This document shows positions 54,252-61,469 of a stretch of DNA of 64,000 nt, piece by piece. Position 1 is the first letter of the stretch, and the number at the start of each line of letters is the position of its first letter. The position numbers and the translations under genes were made by a program. Origin of the DNA: SIG299 sp051880375 (GTDB taxonomy: Bacteria; Bacillota; Clostridia; Lachnospirales; Lachnospiraceae); the NCBI GenBank assembly GCA_051880375.1, contig JBJENV010000078.1, positions 52,639 to 116,638 of the forward strand, in the 5' to 3' direction. Under the pieces are notes generated by a model, which ran no database searches, had not been told where the DNA came from, and worked only from the letters and a program-made list of their open reading frames with translations.

Positions 54252-56546
54252 CTACTCCAGAATCAGAATGTCATCATACCCTTGTTTTCTAGCCCACTTT
54301 TCAGCATAAGAACCTTTTTTTACAGTGATACTTGTTATGTTGTCGCAGGAAGCGAAGGCACCCGACCATATGGTTTTCAAGCTTTCCGGCAGATGAATAC
54401 TTTTTAAGCCGGCACATCCTTCAAATGCCTGCATATCTATGAACTCTACCCCCTCCGGTATATGAAGACTTGTCAAGCTGCTACAGCCAAAAAATGCCCC
54501 AGAGCCTATCTCCTTTACTCCGTCCGGGATTTCAATACTTGTCAAGCTTCTGCAATAAGCAAATGCTCCGTCTGCTATATATGTTACACCCTTTGGGATA
54601 TTGATACTTGTTAAGCTGGTGCACTGAATAAATGCATTATCCTCAATGCTTGTTACACTCTCCGGAAGTTCGACATTCGTAAGATTAAAACATTTCATAA
54701 ATGCATAAGCACCAATACTCGTTATGCCTTCCGGTAAATCAATACTCTTCAAATTTTGATTTCCAGAAAATGCAGGTGCAGTAATACTCTTTATCCCGAT
54801 AAAAGTATAATCATGAACTTCCGGGTTCACCCAATACAAAACGCCATCTCCAAGCACAACGTCACGTTGGTTGTTTATTATCTGTCTTTCCCACGGAGTG
54901 TCGCCAAATGCTACATACCCAATATATTCCACCGTGTTCGGTATATGAATATTTGTCAAATTAGTACACCACAAAAATGCTCCGTTATATATTTTAGTTA
55001 CACTATCCGGCAGATAAATGCTTGTCAAGCCTTTACAGTGAAAAAATGCTTCCCAGTCTATGTACGTTACTCCTTCTGCCATGTCGACATTCGTTAAGCT
55101 ATTACACTCGTAAAATGCCTGATAACCTATGTACGTTATATTACTTGGGATGCTGATACTTGATAAACTACTGCATTCAAAAAATGTTCTTGGTTCTATG
55201 CCCGTTACCCCTTCCGGAATGCGGATACCCGTTAAGCTATTACAATTCTGAAAAGCACATTCCCCGATATACGTTACTCCATCCGGAATTTCGATACTCG
55301 TCAAGCCATCACAATAACAAAAAGCACTGTTCCCGATGTACGTTACTCCATCCGGAATTTCGATATCCGTCAAGCCTTTACAACGACCAAAAGCCCATTT
55401 CCCGATGTACGTTACTCCATCCGGAATTTCGATATCCGTCAAGCCTTTACATTGGTCAAAGGCATTATTTCCTATGCTCTTTACACCCTTCGGAATAGTA
55501 AATAATCCTTCCAAATCCTTTCTTACCCAATAAAGAATCCCGTCTCCAAGTATAAGATAGTCCTTGCTTTCTTTTTGCTCTTTCAACCATTCCGTATCTT
55601 TAAATGCATCTTCTGCTATATATGATACGCTTTTCGGAATATCAATATTGGATATATTATACCTGTTTATGAATACCAGACTTTCTATCGTGGTTACACC
55701 ATCCGGTATGCGGATACTACTATGATCATAAGGCCAGTACTCAAACGCACGACGTCCTATGCATGTTACCGGATATCCCTCAATCGTTGCAGGAATGCTT
55801 ATTTCAGTCAAGTTCTCTAAATACTCAAAATACTCATCCGACGCTCCGGTAATAGTAACTTCTCCATCCTCAATCTTATACTGAAAAGCACTCGCCGGCA
55901 CTACACTCAAATCCGGTGTCGGCGTTGCCGTTGGCTTTGGTGTCGGTGTTGCGGTTGGCTTCGGTGTCGGCGTTGCGGTTGGCTTCGGTGTTGGCGTCGC
56001 GGTCGGCTTCGGTGTCGGCGTTGCCGTCGGCTTTGGTGTCGGCGTCGCGGTCGGCTTCGGTGTCGGCGTTGCCGTCGGCTTCGGTGTCGGCGTTGCGGTC
56101 GGCTTTGGTGTCGGTGTTGCCGTCGCCTTTGGTGTTGGTGTTGCGGTCGGCTTTGGTGTCGGTGTTGCCGTCGCCTTTGGTGTTGGTGTCGCCGTCGGCT
56201 TTGGTGTCGGCGTTGCGGTCGGTTCCGGTGTCGACGTAGCTGTCGGCTCCGGTGTCGGCGTTGCCGTCGGCTTTGGTGTCGGTGTTGCCGTCGGCTTTGG
56301 TGTTGGTGTCGCCGTCGGCTCCGGTGTTGGTGTCGCCGTCGGCTCCGGTGTCGGCGTTGCCGTCGCCGTTGGCTCCAATGTTGGCTCCGCGGTCGGCGTT
56401 GCCGTTGGTTCCAATGTTGGCTCTGCTTCCTTCGTCGGTGCAACTGTTGCTGTTGCCATAGGCGCATCCGTATTGACTGAATACTGACAGCCTGACAGCC
56501 CAAGTGCTGTCACCACTGCCAGTGCGAACAATAGTTTCTTTTTCAT
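54252..56546 (-). CDS. BspA-like leucine-rich-repeat lipoprotein, cassette copy 1
   Basis: 764 residues from the ATG at 56546, with AGGAGG 5-6 nt before it. Lipoprotein signal KKKLLFALAVVTALGLSGCQ (lipobox LSGC). Residues ~35-210 are a Thr/Pro linker of PTATPTPKPTATPTPEP-type units. After a short sandwich-like start (ASAFQYKIEDGEVTITGASD), residues ~225-740 are tandem ~23-residue LRR_5 units such as LTDIEIPDGVTYIGKWAF. It ends SITVKKGSYAEKWARKQGYD. The layout suggests a surface protein with the repeat domain held away from the membrane; BspA-type repeats are known in adhesins. It lacks the YTPGE ending of copies 3 and 4. Confidence 0.9.
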   Translation of the reverse strand: MKKKLLFALAVVTALGLSGCQYSVNTDAPMATATVAPTKEAEPTLEPTATPTAEPTLEPTATATPTPEPTATPTPEPTATPTPKPTATPTPKPTATPTPEPTATSTPEPTATPTPKPTATPTPKATATPTPKPTATPTPKATATPTPKPTATPTPKPTATPTPKPTATPTPKPTATPTPKPTATPTPKPTATPTPKPTATPTPKPTATPTPDLSVVPASAFQYKIEDGEVTITGASDEYFEYLENLTEISIPATIEGYPVTCIGRRAFEYWPYDHSSIRIPDGVTTIESLVFINRYNISNIDIPKSVSYIAEDAFKDTEWLKEQKESKDYLILGDGILYWVRKDLEGLFTIPKGVKSIGNNAFDQCKGLTDIEIPDGVTYIGKWAFGRCKGLTDIEIPDGVTYIGNSAFCYCDGLTSIEIPDGVTYIGECAFQNCNSLTGIRIPEGVTGIEPRTFFECSSLSSISIPSNITYIGYQAFYECNSLTNVDMAEGVTYIDWEAFFHCKGLTSIYLPDSVTKIYNGAFLWCTNLTNIHIPNTVEYIGYVAFGDTPWERQIINNQRDVVLGDGVLYWVNPEVHDYTFIGIKSITAPAFSGNQNLKSIDLPEGITSIGAYAFMKCFNLTNVELPESVTSIEDNAFIQCTSLTSINIPKGVTYIADGAFAYCRSLTSIEIPDGVKEIGSGAFFGCSSLTSLHIPEGVEFIDMQAFEGCAGLKSIHLPESLKTIWSGAFASCDNITSITVKKGSYAEKWARKQGYDDILILE
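55919..56440. repeat. Thr/Pro-coding tandem repeat, period about 24 nt
   Basis: Plus-strand units like GGTGTCGGCGTTGCCGTCGG repeat about twenty times with small changes (Ala/Thr and Lys/Glu alternation on the protein side). Near-identical short units invite length change by slippage or recombination. It codes for the linker of BspA-like copy 1. Confidence 0.9.
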
Positions 56547-56697
56547 AATGCCCTCCTGTATATTTGACATGCTGTTATTTTACAGCATATCATATCACAT
56601 TTCAATGAATTATGCTGAAATATTTCAAAATATGAAATTTACAATATACATTTATAAGCGTTGTGAGATATTCTATTTAAGCAAGAAGATCTCTCAC
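56547..56697. repeat. Conserved divergent promoter region, cassette copy 1
   Basis: About 150 bp closely similar to 59364-59516, 61119-61270 and 63869-64000. The lipoprotein promoter (minus) has -10 CATAAT (56609-56614) and -35 TTCATA, which is the complement of TATGAA at 56631-56636, 16 nt apart. Between them is the palindrome TGAAATATTTCA (56616-56627). The same TATGAA would be the -35 of the regulator side, whose -10 is here only TATAAG (56653-56658) at 16 nt. A leader hairpin ATGCTGT/ACAGCAT lies at 56569-56588. Confidence 0.75.
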
Positions 56698-56725
56698 ATG
56701 ATTCGTTGTTTCGGAAGCTGAATAA
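56698..56725 (+). pseudogene. Remnant of the small Xre-type regulator, copy 1
   Basis: ATGATT at 56698, with the conserved CTCTCAC before it, is joined directly to CGTTGTTTCGGAAGCTGAATAA. Compared with the intact gene at 59517-59732, the first six bases and the last ~20 bases remain and about 190 bp between them are deleted. The remaining frame codes for seven residues. The ribosome site has also decayed (AAGAAGAT instead of AAGGAGGT). Confidence 0.8.
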
Positions 56726-56733
56726 ACTGACTG

Positions 56734-56937
56734 CTATTCTATCTCCTTATCAACCTCACTAATCAGCTCTCCCAGCAGCTTGTTTACAATTCCCAGTACA
56801 CCGCACAGTTCTCCTGCTTCTGTTTCAATTTCTGCTTCCAGTCCTTTTCTTAAGACCGACACTAAATCTCTGATATCCTCCAGTCTTATCCAAACCTTTA
56901 GAAGTACCTCTTTTTCTTTTCCCTTGTCCATTTTCAT
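56734..56937 (-). CDS. Small acidic helical protein, unknown
   Basis: 67 residues with a good ribosome site (AGGAGGAAAG directly before the ATG at 56937). Predicted entirely helical and highly charged (KVWIRLEDIRDLVSVLRKGL, LISEVDKEIE). No known domain recognised. It lies between the dead regulator of cassette 1 and the terminator of BspA-like copy 2 and may have entered with a rearrangement. The 299 nt from 56938 to 57236 hold only an AT-rich stretch and that terminator. Confidence 0.6.
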   Translation of the reverse strand: MKMDKGKEKEVLLKVWIRLEDIRDLVSVLRKGLEAEIETEAGELCGVLGIVNKLLGELISEVDKEIE

Positions 56938-57097
56938 CTTTCCTCCTACAATTCATAATTTAACAAGTGCACATATTATTAAAATGTGGAGGCTATCTTA
57001 CCGCTGTTTATGGATATTAGCAAGACAAAAAACACTGCAGCAGCATAAACCGTTACGCTGTCATAAGCATAGTATTTTATATAGTATATAAAAATAA

Positions 57098-57134
57098 AAA
57101 GTCCGCAGTACAACGCTTGCATACTACGGACTTT
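57098..57134 (-). terminator. Terminator downstream of BspA-like copy 2
   Basis: AAAGTCCGCAGTA (57098-57110) pairs with 57122-57134 with one mismatch, and a T-rich tract follows on the minus strand. The left half of the same hairpin recurs at 59735-59749 behind the intact regulator, where the right half has been lost. Confidence 0.75.
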
Positions 57135-57236
57135 GATAGGGCAAATACTTCATCTGCTTTCTATCTCATTGTGTTTTGAAAAAATTACACCGCTACACCA
57201 ATATTCATTAAACATTTTCTATTATTCTTCCGGTGT

Positions 57237-59363
57237 TTAATTCATCACATTATATCCTTTTTCCTTTGCCCATTGTTCAGCATAAGAACCCTTCGGTGCA
57301 AAAATCACCTCGAGACTTCCACAGCTAAGAAATGCCATGTCATCAATACTTGTCACGCTGTCCGGGATGGCGATGCTTGTCAGACTACTACAATCTCTAA
57401 ATGCCCAGTCCCGAATACTTGTAACACTATCCGGAATGGTGATGTTTGTTAGTCTGCTGCAACCATAAAATGTACCTACACCGATACTTGTCACACTGTC
57501 CGGGATGATAATGCTCGTCAGACTTCTACAACCCAAAAATGCATATATGTCGATGCTTGTCACACTGTCCGGGATGGTGATGCTTGTCAGACTACTACAT
57601 CCACAAAATGCTTCGTACCCGATGCTTGTCACACTGTCCGGAATGGTGATGCTCGTCAGACTACTACATCCATAAAATGCATGTTCACCGATGCTTGTCA
57701 CATTGTCCGGAATGGTGATGCTTGTCAGACTGCTACATCCGCTAAATGCTTCGTCACCGATACTTGTCACACTGTCCGGGATGATGATGCTCGTTAGTCT
57801 TTTACAATCATAAAATGCCCTTTCACCGATACTTGTCACACTGTCCGGGATGATGATGCTCGTCGGACTTTCATAGCGGTAAAATGCTTTCTCTCCAATT
57901 TCAGTCACCGCAATTCCATAAATCTTTTCCGGTATTACCACCACACTAAAAGAAGTATCACTTAAACCGATAATCTTAATGGTTCCATCGTCCTTCTGCT
58001 CATACTTAAATGGACTGGCATCCGTTACCGGTGCCGGATCCGCGATTGGCTCTGGTGTGTAGTTTCGTACATTATACCCATTTTCCTTTGCCCATTGTTC
58101 AGCATAAGAACCCTTTGGTGCAAAAATCACCTCAAGACTGCTACAGCTGCTAAATGCTTCGTCGCCGATGCTTGTCACACTGTCCGGGATGGTGATGCTT
58201 GTCAGACTGCTACAGCTACTAAATGCTCTATCCCCGATACGTATCACACTGTCCGGGATGGTGATGCTTGTCAGACTACTACATCCACTAAATGCCTGGT
58301 ACCCGATACTTGTAATACGGTCCGGGATTTCTATACATGTCAGACTACTACATCCCTTAAATGCGCTTTCACCGATACTTGTCACACTGTTCGGAATGGT
58401 GATGCTTGTCAGACTGCTACAGCTACTAAATGCTCTATCCCCGATACGTATCACACTGTCCGGAATGGTGATGCTTGTCAGGCTGCTACAGCTACTAAAT
58501 GCCTCGTCCCAGATACTTGTCACACCATCCGCAATTTCTATACTTGTTAGGCTATCACACCAATTAAATGCATCTTCCCCGATGCTTGTCACGCTGTTCG
58601 GGATGGTGATGCTTGTCAGACTACTACATCCACTAAATGCTTCGTCACCTATGCTTGTCACACTGTCCGGGATGGTGATGCTTGTCAAACTACTACATCC
58701 ACTAAATGCCTCGTCGCCGATACTTGTCACGCTATCCGGGATGGTGATGCTTGTCAGACTACTACATCCACGAAATGCTTCGTCACCGATACTTGTCACG
58801 CTGTCCGGGATGGCGATGCTTGTCAGACTACTACATCCACTAAATGCCTCGTTCCAGATACTTGTCACACCCTCTGAAATAGTTATGTTTGTCAGATTCT
58901 CACAGTCCTCAAATGCTCTATCCCAGAGATGTATCACGCTGCCGGGAATTGTTATACTTGTTAAACTATCGCCGTTATGAAATCGTGTAATAATTACCAC
59001 CGGTAGTCCGTCTATCGTATCCGGTATCACTACTTCTTTTAACGATTTATCTTTTAACCCTGTAATCACAATAGACCTATATCCTATTTCAGTATCCTCT
59101 TCATATTCAAAACAACTCGCATCTGTCGCCGCTACTGGTGTTGCCGTTGGCTCCGGCGTAGGCGCTGCCGTTGGTTCCGGTGTCGCTGTCAGTGCTGTCG
59201 TCGCTGTCGGCTCTGGTGTTGCTGTTGACTCCTCTTCCTTTGGCGGTGCAACCGTTGTTGTCGCCACAGGCGCAGCCGTGTTGACTGCATTCTGACAACC
59301 TGCCAATCCAAGCACAGTAACAACTGTTAATACTGTTAATACTGCTAATAGTTCCTTTTTCAT
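57237..59363 (-). CDS. BspA-like leucine-rich-repeat lipoprotein, cassette copy 2, two fused modules
   Basis: 708 residues from the ATG at 59363, with GGGAGG upstream. Signal TVLTVVTVLGLAGCQNAVNT (lipobox LAGC), short Thr/Pro linker (~35-82), then LRR units of the form SLTSITIPDSVTSIGDEAF. Module 1 ends at ~440 with GSYAEQWAKENGYNVRNYTP, the usual C-terminus of this family, but continues into EPIADPAPVTDASPFKYEQK and a second sandwich plus repeats to 708. This looks like two paralogues joined end to end. The final TAC codon seen in copies 3 and 4 is TAA here, so the ending is five residues shorter. Confidence 0.9.
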   Translation of the reverse strand: MKKELLAVLTVLTVVTVLGLAGCQNAVNTAAPVATTTVAPPKEEESTATPEPTATTALTATPEPTAAPTPEPTATPVAATDASCFEYEEDTEIGYRSIVITGLKDKSLKEVVIPDTIDGLPVVIITRFHNGDSLTSITIPGSVIHLWDRAFEDCENLTNITISEGVTSIWNEAFSGCSSLTSIAIPDSVTSIGDEAFRGCSSLTSITIPDSVTSIGDEAFSGCSSLTSITIPDSVTSIGDEAFSGCSSLTSITIPNSVTSIGEDAFNWCDSLTSIEIADGVTSIWDEAFSSCSSLTSITIPDSVIRIGDRAFSSCSSLTSITIPNSVTSIGESAFKGCSSLTCIEIPDRITSIGYQAFSGCSSLTSITIPDSVIRIGDRAFSSCSSLTSITIPDSVTSIGDEAFSSCSSLEVIFAPKGSYAEQWAKENGYNVRNYTPEPIADPAPVTDASPFKYEQKDDGTIKIIGLSDTSFSVVVIPEKIYGIAVTEIGEKAFYRYESPTSIIIPDSVTSIGERAFYDCKRLTSIIIPDSVTSIGDEAFSGCSSLTSITIPDNVTSIGEHAFYGCSSLTSITIPDSVTSIGYEAFCGCSSLTSITIPDSVTSIDIYAFLGCRSLTSIIIPDSVTSIGVGTFYGCSRLTNITIPDSVTSIRDWAFRDCSSLTSIAIPDSVTSIDDMAFLSCGSLEVIFAPKGSYAEQWAKEKGYNVMN

Positions 59364-59516
59364 AAGAACCTCCCTGTATATTTAGTATGCTGTTATTTTA
59401 CAGCATGCCGTATCTAATTTCAATCTATTGTACTGAAATATTTCAAAATATGAAGTTTTACAGTATACAGCTATAATCGTTGTGAGATATTACATTTAAG
59501 CAAGGAGGTTTCTCAC
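59364..59516. repeat. Conserved divergent promoter region, cassette copy 2 (intact)
   Basis: Lipoprotein promoter: -35 TTCATA (complement of 59449-59454), 16 nt, -10 TACAAT (complement of 59427-59432). Regulator promoter: -35 TATGAA at 59449-59454, 17 nt, -10 TATAAT at 59472-59477. The two share the -35 site. The palindrome TGAAATATTTCA (59434-59445) lies in the spacer of the lipoprotein promoter. The leader hairpin ATGCTGT/ACAGCAT is at 59387-59406. GTGAGA (59482-59487) and TCTCAC (59511-59516) bracket the regulator's ribosome site. Confidence 0.8.
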
Positions 59517-59732
59517 ATGATTAGTTACGAACCATTATGGAATACATTAAAGGCCAAAGGAGAGACCACCTATACGCTCATTACCAGACACAACATAGAC
59601 CGACGCACTATCTTTAAGCTGAAGCATAACGAAAGCGTTACCGTCTTGACTTTAGAAAAGCTCTGTCTCGCACTTGACTGCTCCGTGCAGGACGTTATCT
59701 GTATTTCTCCGGATGTTTCGGAAGCCGAATAA
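59517..59732 (+). CDS. Small Cro/CI-type HTH regulator paired with the BspA-like gene
   Basis: 71 residues with ribosome site AAGGAGG. A single Xre-type helix-turn-helix fills the protein: YTLITRHNIDRRTIFKLKHN and TVLTLEKLCLALDCSVQDVI. Close relatives by pattern are the many tiny MISYxPxW... regulators of Clostridia. It is divergent from BspA-like copy 2 and convergent with copy 3. Likely a repressor of the shared promoter region and of itself; this is inference from the palindrome and layout. It is the only intact one of its kind in the window. Confidence 0.9.
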   Translation: MISYEPLWNTLKAKGETTYTLITRHNIDRRTIFKLKHNESVTVLTLEKLCLALDCSVQDVICISPDVSEAE

Positions 59733-59774
59733 AAAAGTCCGCAGTACAAAACTTGTTTCATTACACATTTTCTA

Positions 59775-61118
59775 TTATTCTCCCGGCGTGTAATGCTGTA
59801 CAATATGTCTGCCAAACAATCCGTCAATATAAGAGCCTTCCGGTGTATAGATTACTTTAAGATTTTTGCAATCATAAAATATATTATATCCTATCTCTGT
59901 CACACTGTCCGGGATTGTGATGCTGGTCAGACTGCTACAACTATCAAATACATAGCCTCCCAGGCTTGTCACACTGTCCGGAATTGTGATGCTTGTCAGA
60001 CTGCTACAACAAGAAAATGCGTAATGTCCTATTCTTGTCAAGCCGTCCGAGAGCTTGATGCTTGTCAGATTGGTACAATATCGAAAAGCATTTTCTTCTA
60101 TCTCTGTCACGCTGTCCGGGATTGTGATGCTTGTCAGACTGCTGCACAAATAAAATGCTCCGTTATTTATTCTTGTCACACTATCCGGGATTGTAAAGCT
60201 TGTCAGATTGGTACACCAAAGAAACAGACCATCACATATCACTGTTATGCTGTCCGGGATGGTGATGCTTGTCAGACTGCTACAACAAGAAAATGCATAT
60301 TTTCCTATTTCTGTCACACTGTCCGGGATGGTGATGCTTGTCAGACTGCTACATTCATAAAATGCAAAGGCTCCTATGCTTGTCACACTGTCCGGGATTG
60401 TGATGCTGGTCAGACTGCTGCAATATCGAAAAGCATCTTCACCTATTTCTTCCACCGGAAGTCCATCTATCTCACCCGGCACCGACACTATCGTTAACGA
60501 ATCATCCTTTAATCCTGTAATCCGAATATTTCCGTCATTATTATGCTCAAACTCAAAATAACTCGCATCTGTTACCGGTACCGGTGTTGGAATCGCTGTC
60601 GGCTTTGGAGTCGGGGTTGCCGTCGGCTCCGGCGTAGGTGTTGACGTTGGCTTCGGTGTCGGCGTTGACGTTGGCTTCGGCGTAGGCGTTGACGTTGGCT
60701 TCGGCGTAGGTGTTGACGTTGGCTCCGGTGTCGGCGTTGACGTTGGCTCCGGCGTAGGTGTTGACGTTGGCTTCGGTGTCGGTGTTGACGTTGGCTCCGG
60801 TGTCGGCGTTGACGTTGGCTCCGGCGTAGGTGTTGACGTTGGCTCCGGTGTCGGTGTTGACGTTGGCTCCGGCGTAGGCGCTGCTGTTGGCTCCGGCGTA
60901 GGCGTTAATGTTGGTTCCGGTGTAGGCGCTGATGTCGGTTCCGGTGTCGCTGTCAGTGCTGTCGTCGCTGTCGGCTCCGATGTTGACGTTGGCTCTGCTT
61001 CCTTTGTCGGTGCAACCGTTGCTGTCGCTACTGGCGCATCTGTCTCGACTGCATTCTGACAGCCTGCAATTCCAAGGACTGCAACAACTACAAGTACTAC
61101 TAATAATTTCTTTCTCAT
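59775..61118 (-). CDS. BspA-like leucine-rich-repeat lipoprotein, cassette copy 3
   Basis: 447 residues from the ATG at 61118, with GGGAGGA upstream; a longer in-frame extension runs through the leader hairpin and is unlikely. Signal KKLLVVLVVVAVLGIAGCQN (lipobox IAGC). Residues ~35-178 are a long linker of PTSTPTPEPTSTPTPKP-type units. The sandwich-like start ASYFEFEHNNDGNIRITGLK is followed by about ten LRR units (SLTSITIPDSVTEIGKYAF). Ends VIYTPEGSYIDGLFGRHIVQ, HYTPGE. Shortest repeat domain but second longest linker of the four. Confidence 0.9.
   Translation of the reverse strand: MRKKLLVVLVVVAVLGIAGCQNAVETDAPVATATVAPTKEAEPTSTSEPTATTALTATPEPTSAPTPEPTLTPTPEPTAAPTPEPTSTPTPEPTSTPTPEPTSTPTPEPTSTPTPKPTSTPTPEPTSTPTPEPTSTPTPKPTSTPTPKPTSTPTPKPTSTPTPEPTATPTPKPTAIPTPVPVTDASYFEFEHNNDGNIRITGLKDDSLTIVSVPGEIDGLPVEEIGEDAFRYCSSLTSITIPDSVTSIGAFAFYECSSLTSITIPDSVTEIGKYAFSCCSSLTSITIPDSITVICDGLFLWCTNLTSFTIPDSVTRINNGAFYLCSSLTSITIPDSVTEIEENAFRYCTNLTSIKLSDGLTRIGHYAFSCCSSLTSITIPDSVTSLGGYVFDSCSSLTSITIPDSVTEIGYNIFYDCKNLKVIYTPEGSYIDGLFGRHIVQHYTPGE
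60590..61000. repeat. Thr/Pro/Ser-coding tandem repeat
   Basis: Units like GGTGTTGACGTTGGCTCCGG recur with a period of about 24 nt. They code for the linker of BspA-like copy 3. The units differ from those of copy 1 (GAC where copy 1 has GCC, so Ser for Ala), so expansion took place separately within each gene. Confidence 0.88.
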
Positions 61119-61270
61119 AATATCCTCCCTGTATATTAAATATGCTGTTATTTTACAGCATATCGCATCGCTTTTCAATCCATTGTACTGAAATATTTCA
61201 AAATATGAAGTTTACAGTATACAGCTATAAACGTTGTGAGATATTACGTTTTAAACAGGGAGGTCTCTCA
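61119..61270. repeat. Conserved divergent promoter region, cassette copy 3
   Basis: Lipoprotein promoter: TTCATA (complement of 61204-61209), 16 nt, TACAAT (complement of 61182-61187), with TGAAATATTTCA at 61189-61200 between them. Regulator side: TATGAA, 16 nt, TATAAA (61226-61231), weaker than in copy 2. Leader hairpin TATGCTGT/ACAGCATA at 61141-61162. The gap 61119-61469 holds this region, a regulator stub and about 165 nt in which I see nothing further. Confidence 0.75.
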
Positions 61271-61303
61271 ATGATTAGTTACGAACCATTATGGAACATG
61301 TAA
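61271..61303 (+). pseudogene. Truncated small Xre-type regulator, copy 3
   Basis: The frame starts ATGATTAGTTACGAACCATT, identical to the intact gene, then runs TATGGAACATG and stops at TAA (61301-61303) after ten residues. Similarity to the intact gene ends near 61297; the rest of the gene is missing and unrelated sequence follows. The ribosome site AGGGAGGT survives, so a 10-residue peptide could still be made. Confidence 0.85.
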
Positions 61304-61469
61304 AAGTCACCCCAGGCAGATGTCCATAGTCCCAGATGCAGTACATAATCAATTCCTTCTACGGTTATCCTAACAACTGTACACAAAAAAGAAAACGATG
61401 CTTAATACCATGAATAACTTACCAATATTAAACTTCTTTTTCACTTTCCTGTACCCCGTTATTAATTTC

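Noticed and set aside
55916..56239. Plus-strand Ser/Ala/Leu/Val-rich reading frames opposite the Thr/Pro stalk
   Set aside because: Antisense translation of a low-complexity repeat; the minus-strand frame continues a lipoprotein with signal and repeats.
57300..58950. Regular repeats that might be taken for a CRISPR array
   Set aside because: Units are 69 nt long without distinct spacers, lie inside a coding frame and translate to 23-residue LRR units; no cas genes are nearby.
58168..58980. Long plus-strand reading frame opposite BspA-like copy 2 (repeats of MLVTLSGMVMLVRLLQ type)
   Set aside because: It is the antisense of the 69-nt LRR repeats, has no ribosome site, and similar frames appear opposite every copy simply because the repeat length is a multiple of three.
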